IMG/VR virus record: IMGVR_UViG_3300009537_000206
Coordinates: 1-21,721 of that record
DNA length: 21,721 nt
Direction: 5' to 3' (one strand)
Source: a virus
The translations under genes and the position numbers were made by a program. This document shows, piece after piece, positions 14,920-19,812 of the stretch; position 1 is the stretch's first letter, and the number at the start of each line of letters is the position of its first letter. The notes beneath the pieces were generated by a model. It did no database searches, was not told the origin of the DNA, and saw only the letters and a list, made by a program, of their open reading frames with translations.

Positions 14920-15102
14920 ATGCATCCGTGGATGTTCTGGCTTGTTTGTAAGCGGTGTCACATCCGGCACCAGAGACTTGTGCCCCTGCGTGCAGGTCGT
15001 GTGTTTGTGGGCCATGCCCCGTTTGGGCAGGTCCCCAAGTATTGCCTGGGTGTGAAGTGTTCTGAATGCGGGCATACCCGCGTGGCAATAGGGAGGTTCT
15101 GA
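14920..15102 (+). CDS. Zinc-ribbon-like 60-aa protein
   Basis: Starts at ATG 14920 with TAGGAGA 7-13 nt upstream. It carries two CxxC knuckles: CKRCH (residues 10-14) and CSECGH (residues 47-52), separated by about 33 residues. This is the layout of a zinc ribbon. An additional Cys at 42 lies just before the second knuckle. The first ten residues (MHPWMFWLVC) are hydrophobic but too short for a membrane anchor. Its stop overlaps the next ATG (TGATG), so the following membrane protein gene is coupled to it. Small zinc ribbons in phage early regions often bind host RNA polymerase or nucleic acid. The specific role here is not shown. Confidence 0.72.
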   Translation: MHPWMFWLVCKRCHIRHQRLVPLRAGRVFVGHAPFGQVPKYCLGVKCSECGHTRVAIGRF

Positions 15103-15245
15103 TGTTCTGGATACTGGAGTTTCTGGTCCTGGTATTTAGCCTGTTTATCTTTGGGCTATCAGGTAGTTGGATCGTGGCCCTATGGGTCTACGTCCTGTTG
15201 TCAGCGGTGCAGCTTGCAATCTGCATCAAGGAGGATTGGCTATGA
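15102..15245 (+). CDS. 47-aa membrane hairpin protein
   Basis: ATG 15102 shares its A with the TGA of the previous gene (TGATG), and GGGAGG lies 6-11 nt upstream. The peptide is almost entirely hydrophobic. Residues about 2-18 (FWILEFLVLVFSLFIFG) and 23-41 (WIVALWVYVLLSAVQLAIC) make two short membrane segments joined by LSGS. It ends with the charged KEDWL. The stop overlaps the next ATG as ATGA. Its size and topology are like very small class II holins or other phage membrane effectors. No lysis partner (endolysin, spanin) is visible nearby, so holin is only one possibility. Confidence 0.7.
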   Translation: MFWILEFLVLVFSLFIFGLSGSWIVALWVYVLLSAVQLAICIKEDWL

Positions 15246-15400
15246 AAGACAAGTTCCTGAAGTGGTACGTAAGTGCTTGGATACCCTGGATTGGAGGATC
15301 CAGAGCCAGGCTGTATCTGCACCTGTTCGTGGTGCGGCCTATTGTGACCCGTTGTGGGGTCACGTTCGATGACGTTGCAGAACATATCTGCAGGAGGTAG
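15242..15400 (+). CDS. Unknown 52-aa protein
   Basis: ATG 15242 overlaps the stop of the membrane protein gene (ATGA) and has AAGGAGG 7 nt upstream, which fixes this start; frames reading further upstream are not needed. The protein begins MKDKFLKWYVSAWIPWIGG, Trp-rich and possibly membrane-peripheral. It continues with a basic stretch (SRARLYLHLFVVRPIV), then GVTFDDVAEHICRR. There are two Cys but no metal motif. No family is recognised. Tight coupling to the membrane hairpin gene suggests the two products are made in a fixed ratio and may act together. Confidence 0.68.
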   Translation: MKDKFLKWYVSAWIPWIGGSRARLYLHLFVVRPIVTRCGVTFDDVAEHICRR

Positions 15401-15404
15401 TGAA

Positions 15405-15590
15405 ATGCAAGAGGTAGTTGAAAACGTACGGTACAAAGATTTGTGCCATGAGTACGACCAGGTGGAGGCAGATTTGCTGGTCGAAGAAGCCAAGGATCGA
15501 AATGATCCTTACCGTGTGGTAGTCATTGATGATTTGGAAAGCCGGTTGGCGTTCCTGTCAACTGAGATTGCCTGGATTATAGGAGGGTAG
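15405..15590 (+). CDS. Unknown acidic 61-aa protein
   Basis: I choose ATG 15405 because AGGAGG lies 7-12 nt before it. The protein is acidic and mostly helical: MQEVVENVRYKDLCHEYDQV and EADLLVEEAKDRNDPY, then a second helix VVVIDDLESRLAFLSTEIAWII. The helix pair with heptad-like hydrophobic positions suggests a dimerising coiled coil. No cysteine pair or catalytic motif is present. The gene is 4 nt after the stop of the 52-aa gene and 4 nt before the next ATG, so it is in the same operon. Function unknown; small acidic phage proteins can mimic DNA or inhibit host enzymes, but nothing here demonstrates that. Confidence 0.7.
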   Translation: MQEVVENVRYKDLCHEYDQVEADLLVEEAKDRNDPYRVVVIDDLESRLAFLSTEIAWIIGG

Positions 15591-15594
15591 TGAA

Positions 15595-15783
15595 ATGGCA
15601 AAGCAGTTTAAGCATAAGGTGGGCCGTGGCTCACTGTTTGAGTGCACCAAGAAGAAGAGCGAGGTGCGTTTCCATGGGGACATTCGTGTCTCCAAGAGGA
15701 AGACCGTGCGTGTCTTGGTGTATGACAACGATTCGGAGAACCCGATGGCACCGAAGTATAACGTTCAGGTCATTGATGGCTGA
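15595..15783 (+). CDS. Small basic protein with GSLF motif
   Basis: ATG 15595 is preceded by AGGAGG. The 62-aa protein begins MAKQFKHKVGRGSLFEC, then has a lysine stretch (CTKKKSEVRFHGDI) and beta strands ending in NVQVIDG. This resembles a common small phage and bacterial family in which G-x-G-S-L-F-x-N is followed by a charged loop and a three-strand beta sheet. Its members are mostly uncharacterised and sometimes compared to single-stranded nucleic-acid binding folds. The match is partial, because the usual Asn after GSLF is replaced here. The stop overlaps the next gene's ATG (TGATG). Confidence 0.7.
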   Translation: MAKQFKHKVGRGSLFECTKKKSEVRFHGDIRVSKRKTVRVLVYDNDSENPMAPKYNVQVIDG

Positions 15784-15917
15784 TGGTGCGATTCAACGAT
15801 TTTGCACCATGTTCTGAGTGTCATCGTGCCACCCACTACGCCCTATTCGTAGGGCGTAAGTGGGTTAGGCTTTGCCGTAAATGTTACCAACGGTTAGGCC
15901 AAAAGTTTGATAGGTAA
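15783..15917 (+). CDS. 44-aa zinc-ribbon microprotein
   Basis: The ATG at 15783 is coupled to the preceding stop by TGATG. The peptide begins MVRFNDFAPCSECHRATHY and contains two CxxC knuckles, CSEC (residues 10-13) and CRKC (residues 31-34), with 17 residues between. That spacing is ideal for a small treble-clef or zinc-ribbon. It is basic overall and ends QRLGQKFDR. It is the second zinc knuckle protein of this array, after the gene at 14920. Likely nucleic-acid or RNA polymerase binding by family analogy; not demonstrated. Confidence 0.66.
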   Translation: MVRFNDFAPCSECHRATHYALFVGRKWVRLCRKCYQRLGQKFDR

Positions 15918-15935
15918 CAGTGGAGGAAAAGTGAA

Positions 15936-16064
15936 ATGGCAACATATAAGTGGGGGGACAATAGTCCCCCCACAGCCGGCTGGGCCAGGCTGTTTTTTGT
16001 CCGTCTAACCGCGCCAACGCTCCGGGCGCTACGCGCCCTTCGCTGCGCCGCTACGCGGCGCTAG
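15936..16064 (+). CDS. Doubtful 42-aa reading frame across hairpins
   Basis: TGGAGG lies 9-14 nt before ATG 15936, with the same GTGAA-ATG spacing context as the neighbouring genes, so initiation is likely. The frame (MATYKWGDNSPPTAGWARLF and on) reads through a perfect 10-bp hairpin, a terminator-like stem and a REP-like double palindrome before stopping at 16064. The second half is Arg/Ala-rich because of the palindromes. It may be a truncated gene whose end was replaced by the inserted repeat, a short regulatory peptide, or only a decoy ribosome entry. I give it low confidence as a functional protein. Confidence 0.35.
   Translation: MATYKWGDNSPPTAGWARLFFVRLTAPTLRALRALRCAATRR
15950..15973 (+). 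promoter_or_regulatory. Perfect 10-bp G-run hairpin
   Basis: GTGGGGGGAC (15950-15959) and GTCCCCCCAC (15964-15973) form a perfect stem over AATA. It starts 14 nt inside the doubtful frame at 15936 and overlaps by two bases the terminator-like stem that follows. Translation through it would open it, so it may work as a translation-sensitive switch. Confidence 0.55.
15972..15998 (+). terminator. Rho-independent terminator candidate
   Basis: ACAGCC (15972-15977) pairs with GGCTGT (15988-15993) around a GC-rich 10-nt loop, and the transcript continues in a run of T (15993-15998). The stem is short but GC-rich and the T-run is good. It would end the small-gene array that starts at 14346. Confidence 0.6.
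16024..16061. repeat. REP-like pair of GC-rich palindromes
   Basis: Two perfect short hairpins with the same TAC loop stand side by side: GGGCGC-TAC-GCGCCC (16024-16038) and GCGCCGC-TAC-GCGGCGC (16045-16061), separated by TTCGCT. This arrangement resembles the paired repetitive extragenic palindromes of proteobacterial chromosomes. Its GC content is far above that of the flanking phage DNA. It may have been acquired from the host. Confidence 0.6.
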
Positions 16065-16065
16065 T

Positions 16066-16112
16066 GAACTGCTATCAACCTTTTAAAGACAAGGATTGAT
16101 AGCAGTTCTTTT
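16066..16112 (+). terminator. 13-bp hairpin followed by TTTT
   Basis: GAACTGCTATCAA (16066-16078) pairs perfectly with TTGATAGCAGTTC (16096-16108) over a 17-nt loop, and TTTT follows. The long stem and T-run support termination. The large loop would also allow a regulatory stem. It separates the small-gene array from the next gene. Confidence 0.6.
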
Positions 16113-16200
16113 CCGCTTCGCTGATTTCAAGATTTCATTTGTCCACACGGTAATTGGTGGGCATGCAACACATCCACAAACTGAAAGAGGAAACCTAAAC

Positions 16201-16914
16201 ATGAAGGAACATAATCACAAATCATTCCAGGCCGAATTCGATGGTCTGGTCCCCGCTGTCCAGGCTTGCCTGGATGAAATCACCGATGATCGTCGGCCCT
16301 GGTGCGACGGACAGGTTGGCAATCAATTCCTGTACGGAGCAGCAGCCTCGTTCATGTACTGGCTGAAGAACCCGGGCGGCAGGCCGTCTTCGCTGAACGA
16401 AGCCATCAAGCTGCGTTCGGCTGCATACGACCACTTCCGGGATGACGAGCAGTTCGACCAGAACGCGGTTCGGATCCTCGAGTCTTTCAAGCCTTCGGCT
16501 TATGTCACCATGACGGAAACCGAAGAGGAAGAGGTTCCGGACTTCGTCCAGGAAAACGAAGCTGAACTCGAAAAGAGAGAAGCCGATGAAGAAGCAATGC
16601 TCGAACAGAACCTTCCTGCCCTGGAAGGATTCCTGAACGGCGCCAGCTACGACTACATCGATATGCCGCCGAACGAGATCCAGTCCATTCGTGCTCGTAA
16701 CGCTATCGTCAAGGCATTCGAGGCTATCGAAAACCGCGTCCAGCAGGACGTTCTGTTTTGCGGCACCAAGTGGAAAGCCGCAAAGAAGGCCTGCAACAAC
16801 CAGGAAAAGATTCGCTGGGCATCGGAAGGCAAAATTGCCTCGATGGACAGGGAAACTGTCCTGGCACATCGGAAGGCCGGCTCGTTTTACGCCGATAACG
16901 ACCTCGTGTCGTAA
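16201..16914 (+). CDS. Unknown 237-aa acidic protein in a stand-alone transcription unit
   Basis: I choose ATG 16201, because AGAGGAAA lies about 8 nt upstream; the open frame extends further but without a ribosome binding site. The N-terminal part (residues about 8-100) is helical, with VPAVQACLDEITDD and NQFLYGAAASFMYWLKNPGG. Residues about 105-150 are highly acidic (TETEEEEVPDFVQENEAELE). A helical C-terminus follows with IRARNAIVKAFEAIENRV and a basic end (GTKWKAAKKACNNQEKIRWA). No enzymatic motif or membrane segment is seen, and no family is recognised. It has terminators on both sides (15972-16112 and 16944-16977), so it must have its own promoter, but I could not see a clear one. Base use is more GC-rich than the DNA that follows. 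Confidence 0.78.
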   Translation: MKEHNHKSFQAEFDGLVPAVQACLDEITDDRRPWCDGQVGNQFLYGAAASFMYWLKNPGGRPSSLNEAIKLRSAAYDHFRDDEQFDQNAVRILESFKPSAYVTMTETEEEEVPDFVQENEAELEKREADEEAMLEQNLPALEGFLNGASYDYIDMPPNEIQSIRARNAIVKAFEAIENRVQQDVLFCGTKWKAAKKACNNQEKIRWASEGKIASMDRETVLAHRKAGSFYADNDLVS

Positions 16915-16943
16915 CATCTGTCACAACTCTCCTATGACATTTA

Positions 16944-16977
16944 CCCCACCCGGTTTCGGCCGGGTGGGGCTTTTTTT
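16944..16977 (+). terminator. Strong rho-independent terminator
   Basis: CCCCACCCGG (16944-16953) pairs perfectly with CCGGGTGGGG (16960-16969) over TTTCGG, followed by C and seven T. It lies 30 nt after the 237-aa gene and is the clearest intrinsic terminator in the window. Confidence 0.92.
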
Positions 16978-17148
16978 GCCCGTGTAAAGCTCCAAAATCA
17001 CTAAACCTTCTCATCAAAAAGTGTTTTCTTAGTGCTATTCCAGAACTTTAGCCATCGTTACATGGATATTCCATATAACGTGACTATATTATACTGGAAC
17101 GTAGGGGCTTGGTGGGGTATGGAATTCCCTGATTTCCAAGATATTCTC

Positions 17149-17177
17149 TGGAAATGACAGTTTAATTCAATTATAAT
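17149..17177 (+). promoter_or_regulatory. Candidate sigma70-type promoter
   Basis: TGGAAA (17149-17154) and a perfect TATAAT (17172-17177) are separated by 17 nt. The -35 matches 4 of 6 positions. It faces the repeat cluster and the 217-aa gene. The region is AT-rich, so chance matches are expected. Confidence 0.4.
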
Positions 17178-17230
17178 ATAATTCAATTACTTATCACTGC
17201 ATACACGAGTGTAAATGGCCCTTATCAACC

Positions 17231-17292
17231 CCTTAAAAACCCCTTAAAAACACCTTAAAAACAGCGGTAACACCTTAAAAAGTCACTTAAAA
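17231..17292. repeat. Iteron-like CCTTAAAAA direct repeats
   Basis: Four copies of CCTTAAAAA start at 17231, 17242, 17253 and 17273, and a shorter CTTAAAA starts at 17286. The CTT cores are 11, 11, 20 and 12 bp apart, so they lie nearly on one face of the helix. Each includes an A-tract, so the stretch may be bent. These are typical of binding sites for a repeated-site protein such as an initiator or repressor. Confidence 0.7.
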
Positions 17293-17384
17293 CAGTCATT
17301 GTTGTAAAATATCTCGCTTTTTATAGACTTTTTTCTACATATCATGAATTACTACTTCCCTTAAATATATATTTTTTATTAAAC

Positions 17385-17403
17385 TTACTCATATATTGAG
17401 TAA
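17385..17403. promoter_or_regulatory. 7-bp dyad, operator candidate
   Basis: TTACTCA (17385-17391) and TGAGTAA (17397-17403) form a perfect inverted repeat around TATAT. The size and symmetry suit a dimeric repressor site. It is about 110 bp before the next gene. Confidence 0.45.
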
Positions 17404-17458
17404 TTTAAATAAATCAAGATTTTTTAATGAAATACAGTATGTTATTTCGGATGATAAA

Positions 17459-17480
17459 GTTGTCTGGTTTACCCGACAAC
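17459..17480 (+). promoter_or_regulatory. Short hairpin in the leader of the 217-aa gene
   Basis: GTTGTC (17459-17464) pairs with GACAAC (17475-17480) over 10 nt. It is followed by a C-rich stretch, then AAGGTAAGTG before the ATG at 17512. Probably a leader structure; function unknown. Confidence 0.4.
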
Positions 17481-17511
17481 CCCCGTAACCCCCACCATTT
17501 GAAGGTAAGTG

Positions 17512-18165
17512 ATGCGCCAACACATTGATTCCATCGCAGAAATCGATTTTTTCGATTTTCCGTATTTTACTGTGAAGTCAGTCCAGAAAGACTCGCCTCT
17601 TTACACTACTTTTTATGCAGACTTGCTGCAACAATACCTGGCTGAAGTCCATTTGATTAGCGATGGACATAACCCACTCCCACCGCGATATGGTGAATGC
17701 CGGGTTAGCGATCATGAAATTTATTACCATCGATATCGTTCCCGCATTCCAGCTCAATATTTAAGCTTTATACTGGGACACCCCGATGTAGTTGCTGATT
17801 TATTGAAAGCTCGAGCATTCAATCGCCTCACTTTTCAAACTTTGTGTGGACGCCAGGCGTGCGTCCACCCACTTCATATCAAGTGCTTCCAAGATCCGGC
17901 TTGGCACCCTGAACCGCCACAACCGAGAGTGCGGCGTCTGGGCCGTATCAATGATGATTGGCTTACGTATCCTGAACTGAAGCGCCTTGAATTCATCATG
18001 ACTTCGACTTATACCAAGGACCTTTCTGATGTGGTTGCCGAATTCGCCAACCGCATCGCGGTGTCCTTTTCAACAGTCGTTTCAACTTGGAATACGCTGG
18101 TGACACTACACCGTAGGCGTTTCCATGAATCATTTGTTGTAATGGGAAAATATGAACGGAGGTAA
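17512..18165 (+). CDS. Putative DNA-binding protein with degenerate His-Me/HNH-like zinc motif
   Basis: I choose ATG 17512 (217 aa), with AAGG 7-10 nt upstream, over the adjoining GTG. Residues about 112-125 read CGRQACVHPLHIKC. This recalls the C-G-x-x-x-C-x-N-P-x-H-L zinc loop of HNH/His-Me finger nucleases. The Asn is replaced by His, the following G-T is absent, and the usual catalytic His just before the first Cys is replaced by Leu. An upstream YYHRYRSRIP (about 71-80) may be the matching beta strand. The C-terminal 60 residues (LTYPELKRLEFIM, then DVVAEFANRIAVSFSTVVSTW and a basic HRRRF) look like a helix-turn-helix. I infer a DNA-binding protein, perhaps an inactivated nuclease or a regulator of the adjoining repeat region. 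Confidence 0.6.
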   Translation: MRQHIDSIAEIDFFDFPYFTVKSVQKDSPLYTTFYADLLQQYLAEVHLISDGHNPLPPRYGECRVSDHEIYYHRYRSRIPAQYLSFILGHPDVVADLLKARAFNRLTFQTLCGRQACVHPLHIKCFQDPAWHPEPPQPRVRRLGRINDDWLTYPELKRLEFIMTSTYTKDLSDVVAEFANRIAVSFSTVVSTWNTLVTLHRRRFHESFVVMGKYERR

Positions 18166-18169
18166 AACG

Positions 18170-18394
18170 ATGAATATTTTCTACACTTCAATCACCGGCG
18201 ATTCGGCCGGCCGCGCCAGCTTGTTCTTCCGTAACGAGAAAACTGCACAGGCCAAGGCCGATGAGCAAAATGCTCTGTCCGAAGAACTGAAACTCAATGC
18301 TCATTACGAAGTTGTGGCCACCACCACCAAAGAAATGAATATTGATCCCAAGGAAATCAGGTTATCGGAGCTGAAAATGCGTGGGGTACAATAA
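18170..18394 (+). CDS. Unknown 74-aa protein
   Basis: ATG 18170 has GGAGG 8-12 nt upstream, which decides the start; a longer frame beginning at 18152 overlaps the previous gene. The protein starts MNIFYTSITGDSAGRASLFF, then has a helical part (NEKTAQAKADEQNALSEELK) and a C-terminal beta/helix (HYEVVATTTKEMNIDPKEIR). No motif is recognised. It is 4 nt after the 217-aa gene stop, so the two are cotranscribed and it could be an accessory of that protein. Confidence 0.7.
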   Translation: MNIFYTSITGDSAGRASLFFRNEKTAQAKADEQNALSEELKLNAHYEVVATTTKEMNIDPKEIRLSELKMRGVQ

Positions 18395-18431
18395 AGACCC
18401 ATCCTGCAAAACATTTTGATCTCGATTAAAA

Positions 18432-18590
18432 ATGAAAAAGTCAGTAATTGAATTGCGCTTGAAATATTGGCGCAATCACATCAAGACTTTCCCCAAAGAA
18501 TCTCTGGCTACGGATATTTGTCAGCGTGTTATTGATGAACTCGAAATGCGCCTTAACTCCAAAGAGGAAAAGCGAAATGTTCAAACGTAA
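18432..18590 (+). CDS. Unknown 52-aa protein
   Basis: ATG 18432 opens a frame MKKSVIELRLKYWRNHIKTF that ends at 18590, overlapping the next gene by 14 nt. It is helical and basic-acidic, with a single Cys. No good Shine-Dalgarno is visible before the ATG, which makes it less certain than its neighbours. It fills a gap that would otherwise be 182 nt, the spacing suits the compact layout, and its end lies just past the ribosome binding site of the next gene, consistent with coupling. No family recognised. Confidence 0.5.
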   Translation: MKKSVIELRLKYWRNHIKTFPKESLATDICQRVIDELEMRLNSKEEKRNVQT

Positions 18591-18771
18591 TGGTCAAAAC
18601 TATGATTCAACCGAACCCGGACGTTGCCGTGTCAAGGTTGAATACGAATTCGATTCCAGGTTTTTGGAAGAAGCATCCGAACTCGTTATCAACTTAATTC
18701 AGCGTGCCCAGAACACCGTCAATCCACACGACTGGCAAACGCGGGCACCTGGTGAGCGTAAAGTCGCATGA
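18577..18771 (+). CDS. Unknown 64-aa protein
   Basis: ATG 18577 is preceded by AAAGAGGAAAAG, so I prefer it over the longer frame beginning at 18526. The protein MFKRNGQNYDSTEPGRCRVK has one beta-type part followed by an amphipathic helix (FLEEASELVINLIQRAQNTV) and a polar tail. The stop overlaps the next ATG as ATGA. No family recognised; small operon member. Confidence 0.65.
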   Translation: MFKRNGQNYDSTEPGRCRVKVEYEFDSRFLEEASELVINLIQRAQNTVNPHDWQTRAPGERKVA

Positions 18772-19154
18772 CTGCCAAGAAGACATCGCCGGCAAAGCAG
18801 CAAGTTTCGCAATTCAAGGTGGTTACGAAGCTGGGTAAGATTCAGTCGGTGCGATTTGGACGTCTGGATCCTAAAAACGCTATCTTTGGTTTACGTATCG
18901 AAATTGGCGGCGATGGTTGGCAACAAACCATCGAAGATCAATTTCCATCTCACCTGTATGTTGAAGCTGAAAAAGCCAAAATTTCCGCTTCTGATCGAAC
19001 CAAGCAAGTTTTAAATTGCATCAAGACCCTCGAGTTGTTAATGATCGAAGCCCGCATTGTTGATGTATTACAGCTAATCAATATACCCGTAGCTGTAGAT
19101 TTTGATGATGCAGGTAAATTGATCAGTTGGCGAATACTGAAAGAGGTTTTGTAA
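18768..19154 (+). CDS. 128-aa protein of a widespread uncharacterised phage family
   Basis: The ATG at 18768 overlaps the previous stop as ATGA. The layout is one I know from many phages and prophages: a beta strand (KIQSVRFGRLDPKNAIFGLRIEI), then GGDGWQQT (about residues 47-54), a variable loop, a helical segment (NCIKTLELLMIEARIVDVLQL) and a final V-D-F-D-D-x-G-K-x-I-x-W strand. In the family the G-x-G-W-x-Q part is usually followed by G-F-G; here it is TIED, so this is a diverged member. Function of the family is unknown. It is the last gene before a change in base composition. Confidence 0.7.
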   Translation: MTAKKTSPAKQQVSQFKVVTKLGKIQSVRFGRLDPKNAIFGLRIEIGGDGWQQTIEDQFPSHLYVEAEKAKISASDRTKQVLNCIKTLELLMIEARIVDVLQLINIPVAVDFDDAGKLISWRILKEVL

Positions 19155-19237
19155 TAACCATTCGGAAAGCTCGCTAAGGGTCGGTATCAGGTGGCGTGTT
19201 ATTCCATGCTTTTGGTTCTACGCGGGGAAATGCTGAC

Positions 19238-19309
19238 ATGAAAGCCTGGCACTTTTCAAATATCGAACATCGCCTATACCGCATGATTATGCAGAGGAAG
19301 ATGAAATGA
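19238..19309 (+). CDS. 23-aa coupled leader reading frame
   Basis: ATG 19238 has CGGGGAA about 9-15 nt upstream and the frame stops with a TGA at 19307-19309 that overlaps the ATG of the next gene (ATGA). The peptide starts MKAWHFSNIEHR and is basic at its end, where AGAGGAAG codes part of the C-terminus and also serves as ribosome binding site for the next gene. Probably a coupling leader; protein function not supported. Confidence 0.35.
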   Translation: MKAWHFSNIEHRLYRMIMQRKMK

Positions 19310-19812
19310 CTCTTAGACTACAACTACAAGAAATGAACGCCTGCCCCGGCGCGGTGAAGTGGGTAGGCAACAAGACCATTAAAGGCGCGTGGAACCAATG
19401 CAATCGCGGCGATTGGATGTTGTGGCTACTCGAAATGTTGCGATGGGACCGCAAGGTGTTGGCCTCGATTGCCTGCGATTGCGCTGAAAGGGTTTTACAT
19501 CTGGTCCTCGAAGGTGAGGACCACTCCCGCAAAGCTATCGAAACGCGCAGGGCTTGGGTGCGCGGCGAGGCCACCGAGGAAGATTGCCGCAAGGCCGCGA
19601 GGGCCGTAGACGACGGCGCGGGGGTCGCCGCATATGCCGCACGGTCTGCCGCATATGCCGCCGCATGGTCCACATCGTGGGCCGCATGGGCCGCATCGTG
19701 GGTTGCAAGGGTCGCATTGGACGCAGAGGGCGCGGAACGCAAAGCCCAAGCCGACATTATTCGCCGATACGTCACCTGGCAAGAAGTGCGTGATGCGTTG
19801 GAGGCGGCATGA
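19306..19812 (+). CDS. Imm5-like (putative immunity) Ala-rich protein
   Basis: A 168-aa protein from ATG 19306. NACPGAVKWV, GAWNQCNRGDWMLWLL (residues 28-42) and the following CDCAERVLHLVL (58-69) match the pattern of the family annotated as putative immunity protein (Imm5-type). In it, A-C-x-x-A and A-W-x-x-C-x-R-G-D-W-x-L-W recur. AIETRRAWVRGEATEEDCRKAARA (about 77-100) is also typical. Residues about 104-145 form an Ala/Trp-rich low-complexity stretch made from short GCCGCATRTG-type DNA repeats. The C-terminus ends in a helix with ADIIRRYVTWQEVRDAL. Family members are found next to polymorphic toxins; no toxin is visible here. The ATGA overlap with the pentapeptide gene implies a coordinated pair. 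Confidence 0.72.
   Translation: MTLRLQLQEMNACPGAVKWVGNKTIKGAWNQCNRGDWMLWLLEMLRWDRKVLASIACDCAERVLHLVLEGEDHSRKAIETRRAWVRGEATEEDCRKAARAVDDGAGVAAYAARSAAYAAAWSTSWAAWAASWVARVALDAEGAERKAQADIIRRYVTWQEVRDALEAA

Larger units (their letters stand above)
16978..17511. other. 534-bp AT-rich non-coding region, candidate origin or control locus
   Basis: No credible gene lies here. The region is AT-rich, reaching nearly pure A/T between 17,350 and 17,435. It contains CCTTAAAAA repeats (17,231-17,292), a 10-bp direct repeat AATTCAATTA at 17,164 and 17,180, and dyads at 17,385-17,403 and 17,459-17,480. ATTTCCA and TGGAAAT (about 17,132-17,155) also make a 7-bp dyad. Two promoter candidates face right: TGGAAA/TATAAT near 17,149-17,177 and TTGTTG/TATAGA near 17,299-17,327. 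This mix is what replication origins or major control regions of phages look like, but no initiator gene is identified in the window. Confidence 0.6.

Noticed and set aside
15102-15245. Firm holin assignment for the two-span membrane peptide
   Set aside because: Size and topology allow it, but no endolysin or spanin is nearby and no holin motif exists, so I left the function open.
16222-16917. 231-aa leftward open frame opposite the 237-aa gene
   Set aside because: The rightward gene has a ribosome binding site and a strong terminator in the right orientation; the leftward frame has neither.
17222-17300. Phage attachment site or integration module
   Set aside because: The repeats are short and phased, no tRNA fragment or integrase gene is present, and no duplicated core was seen.
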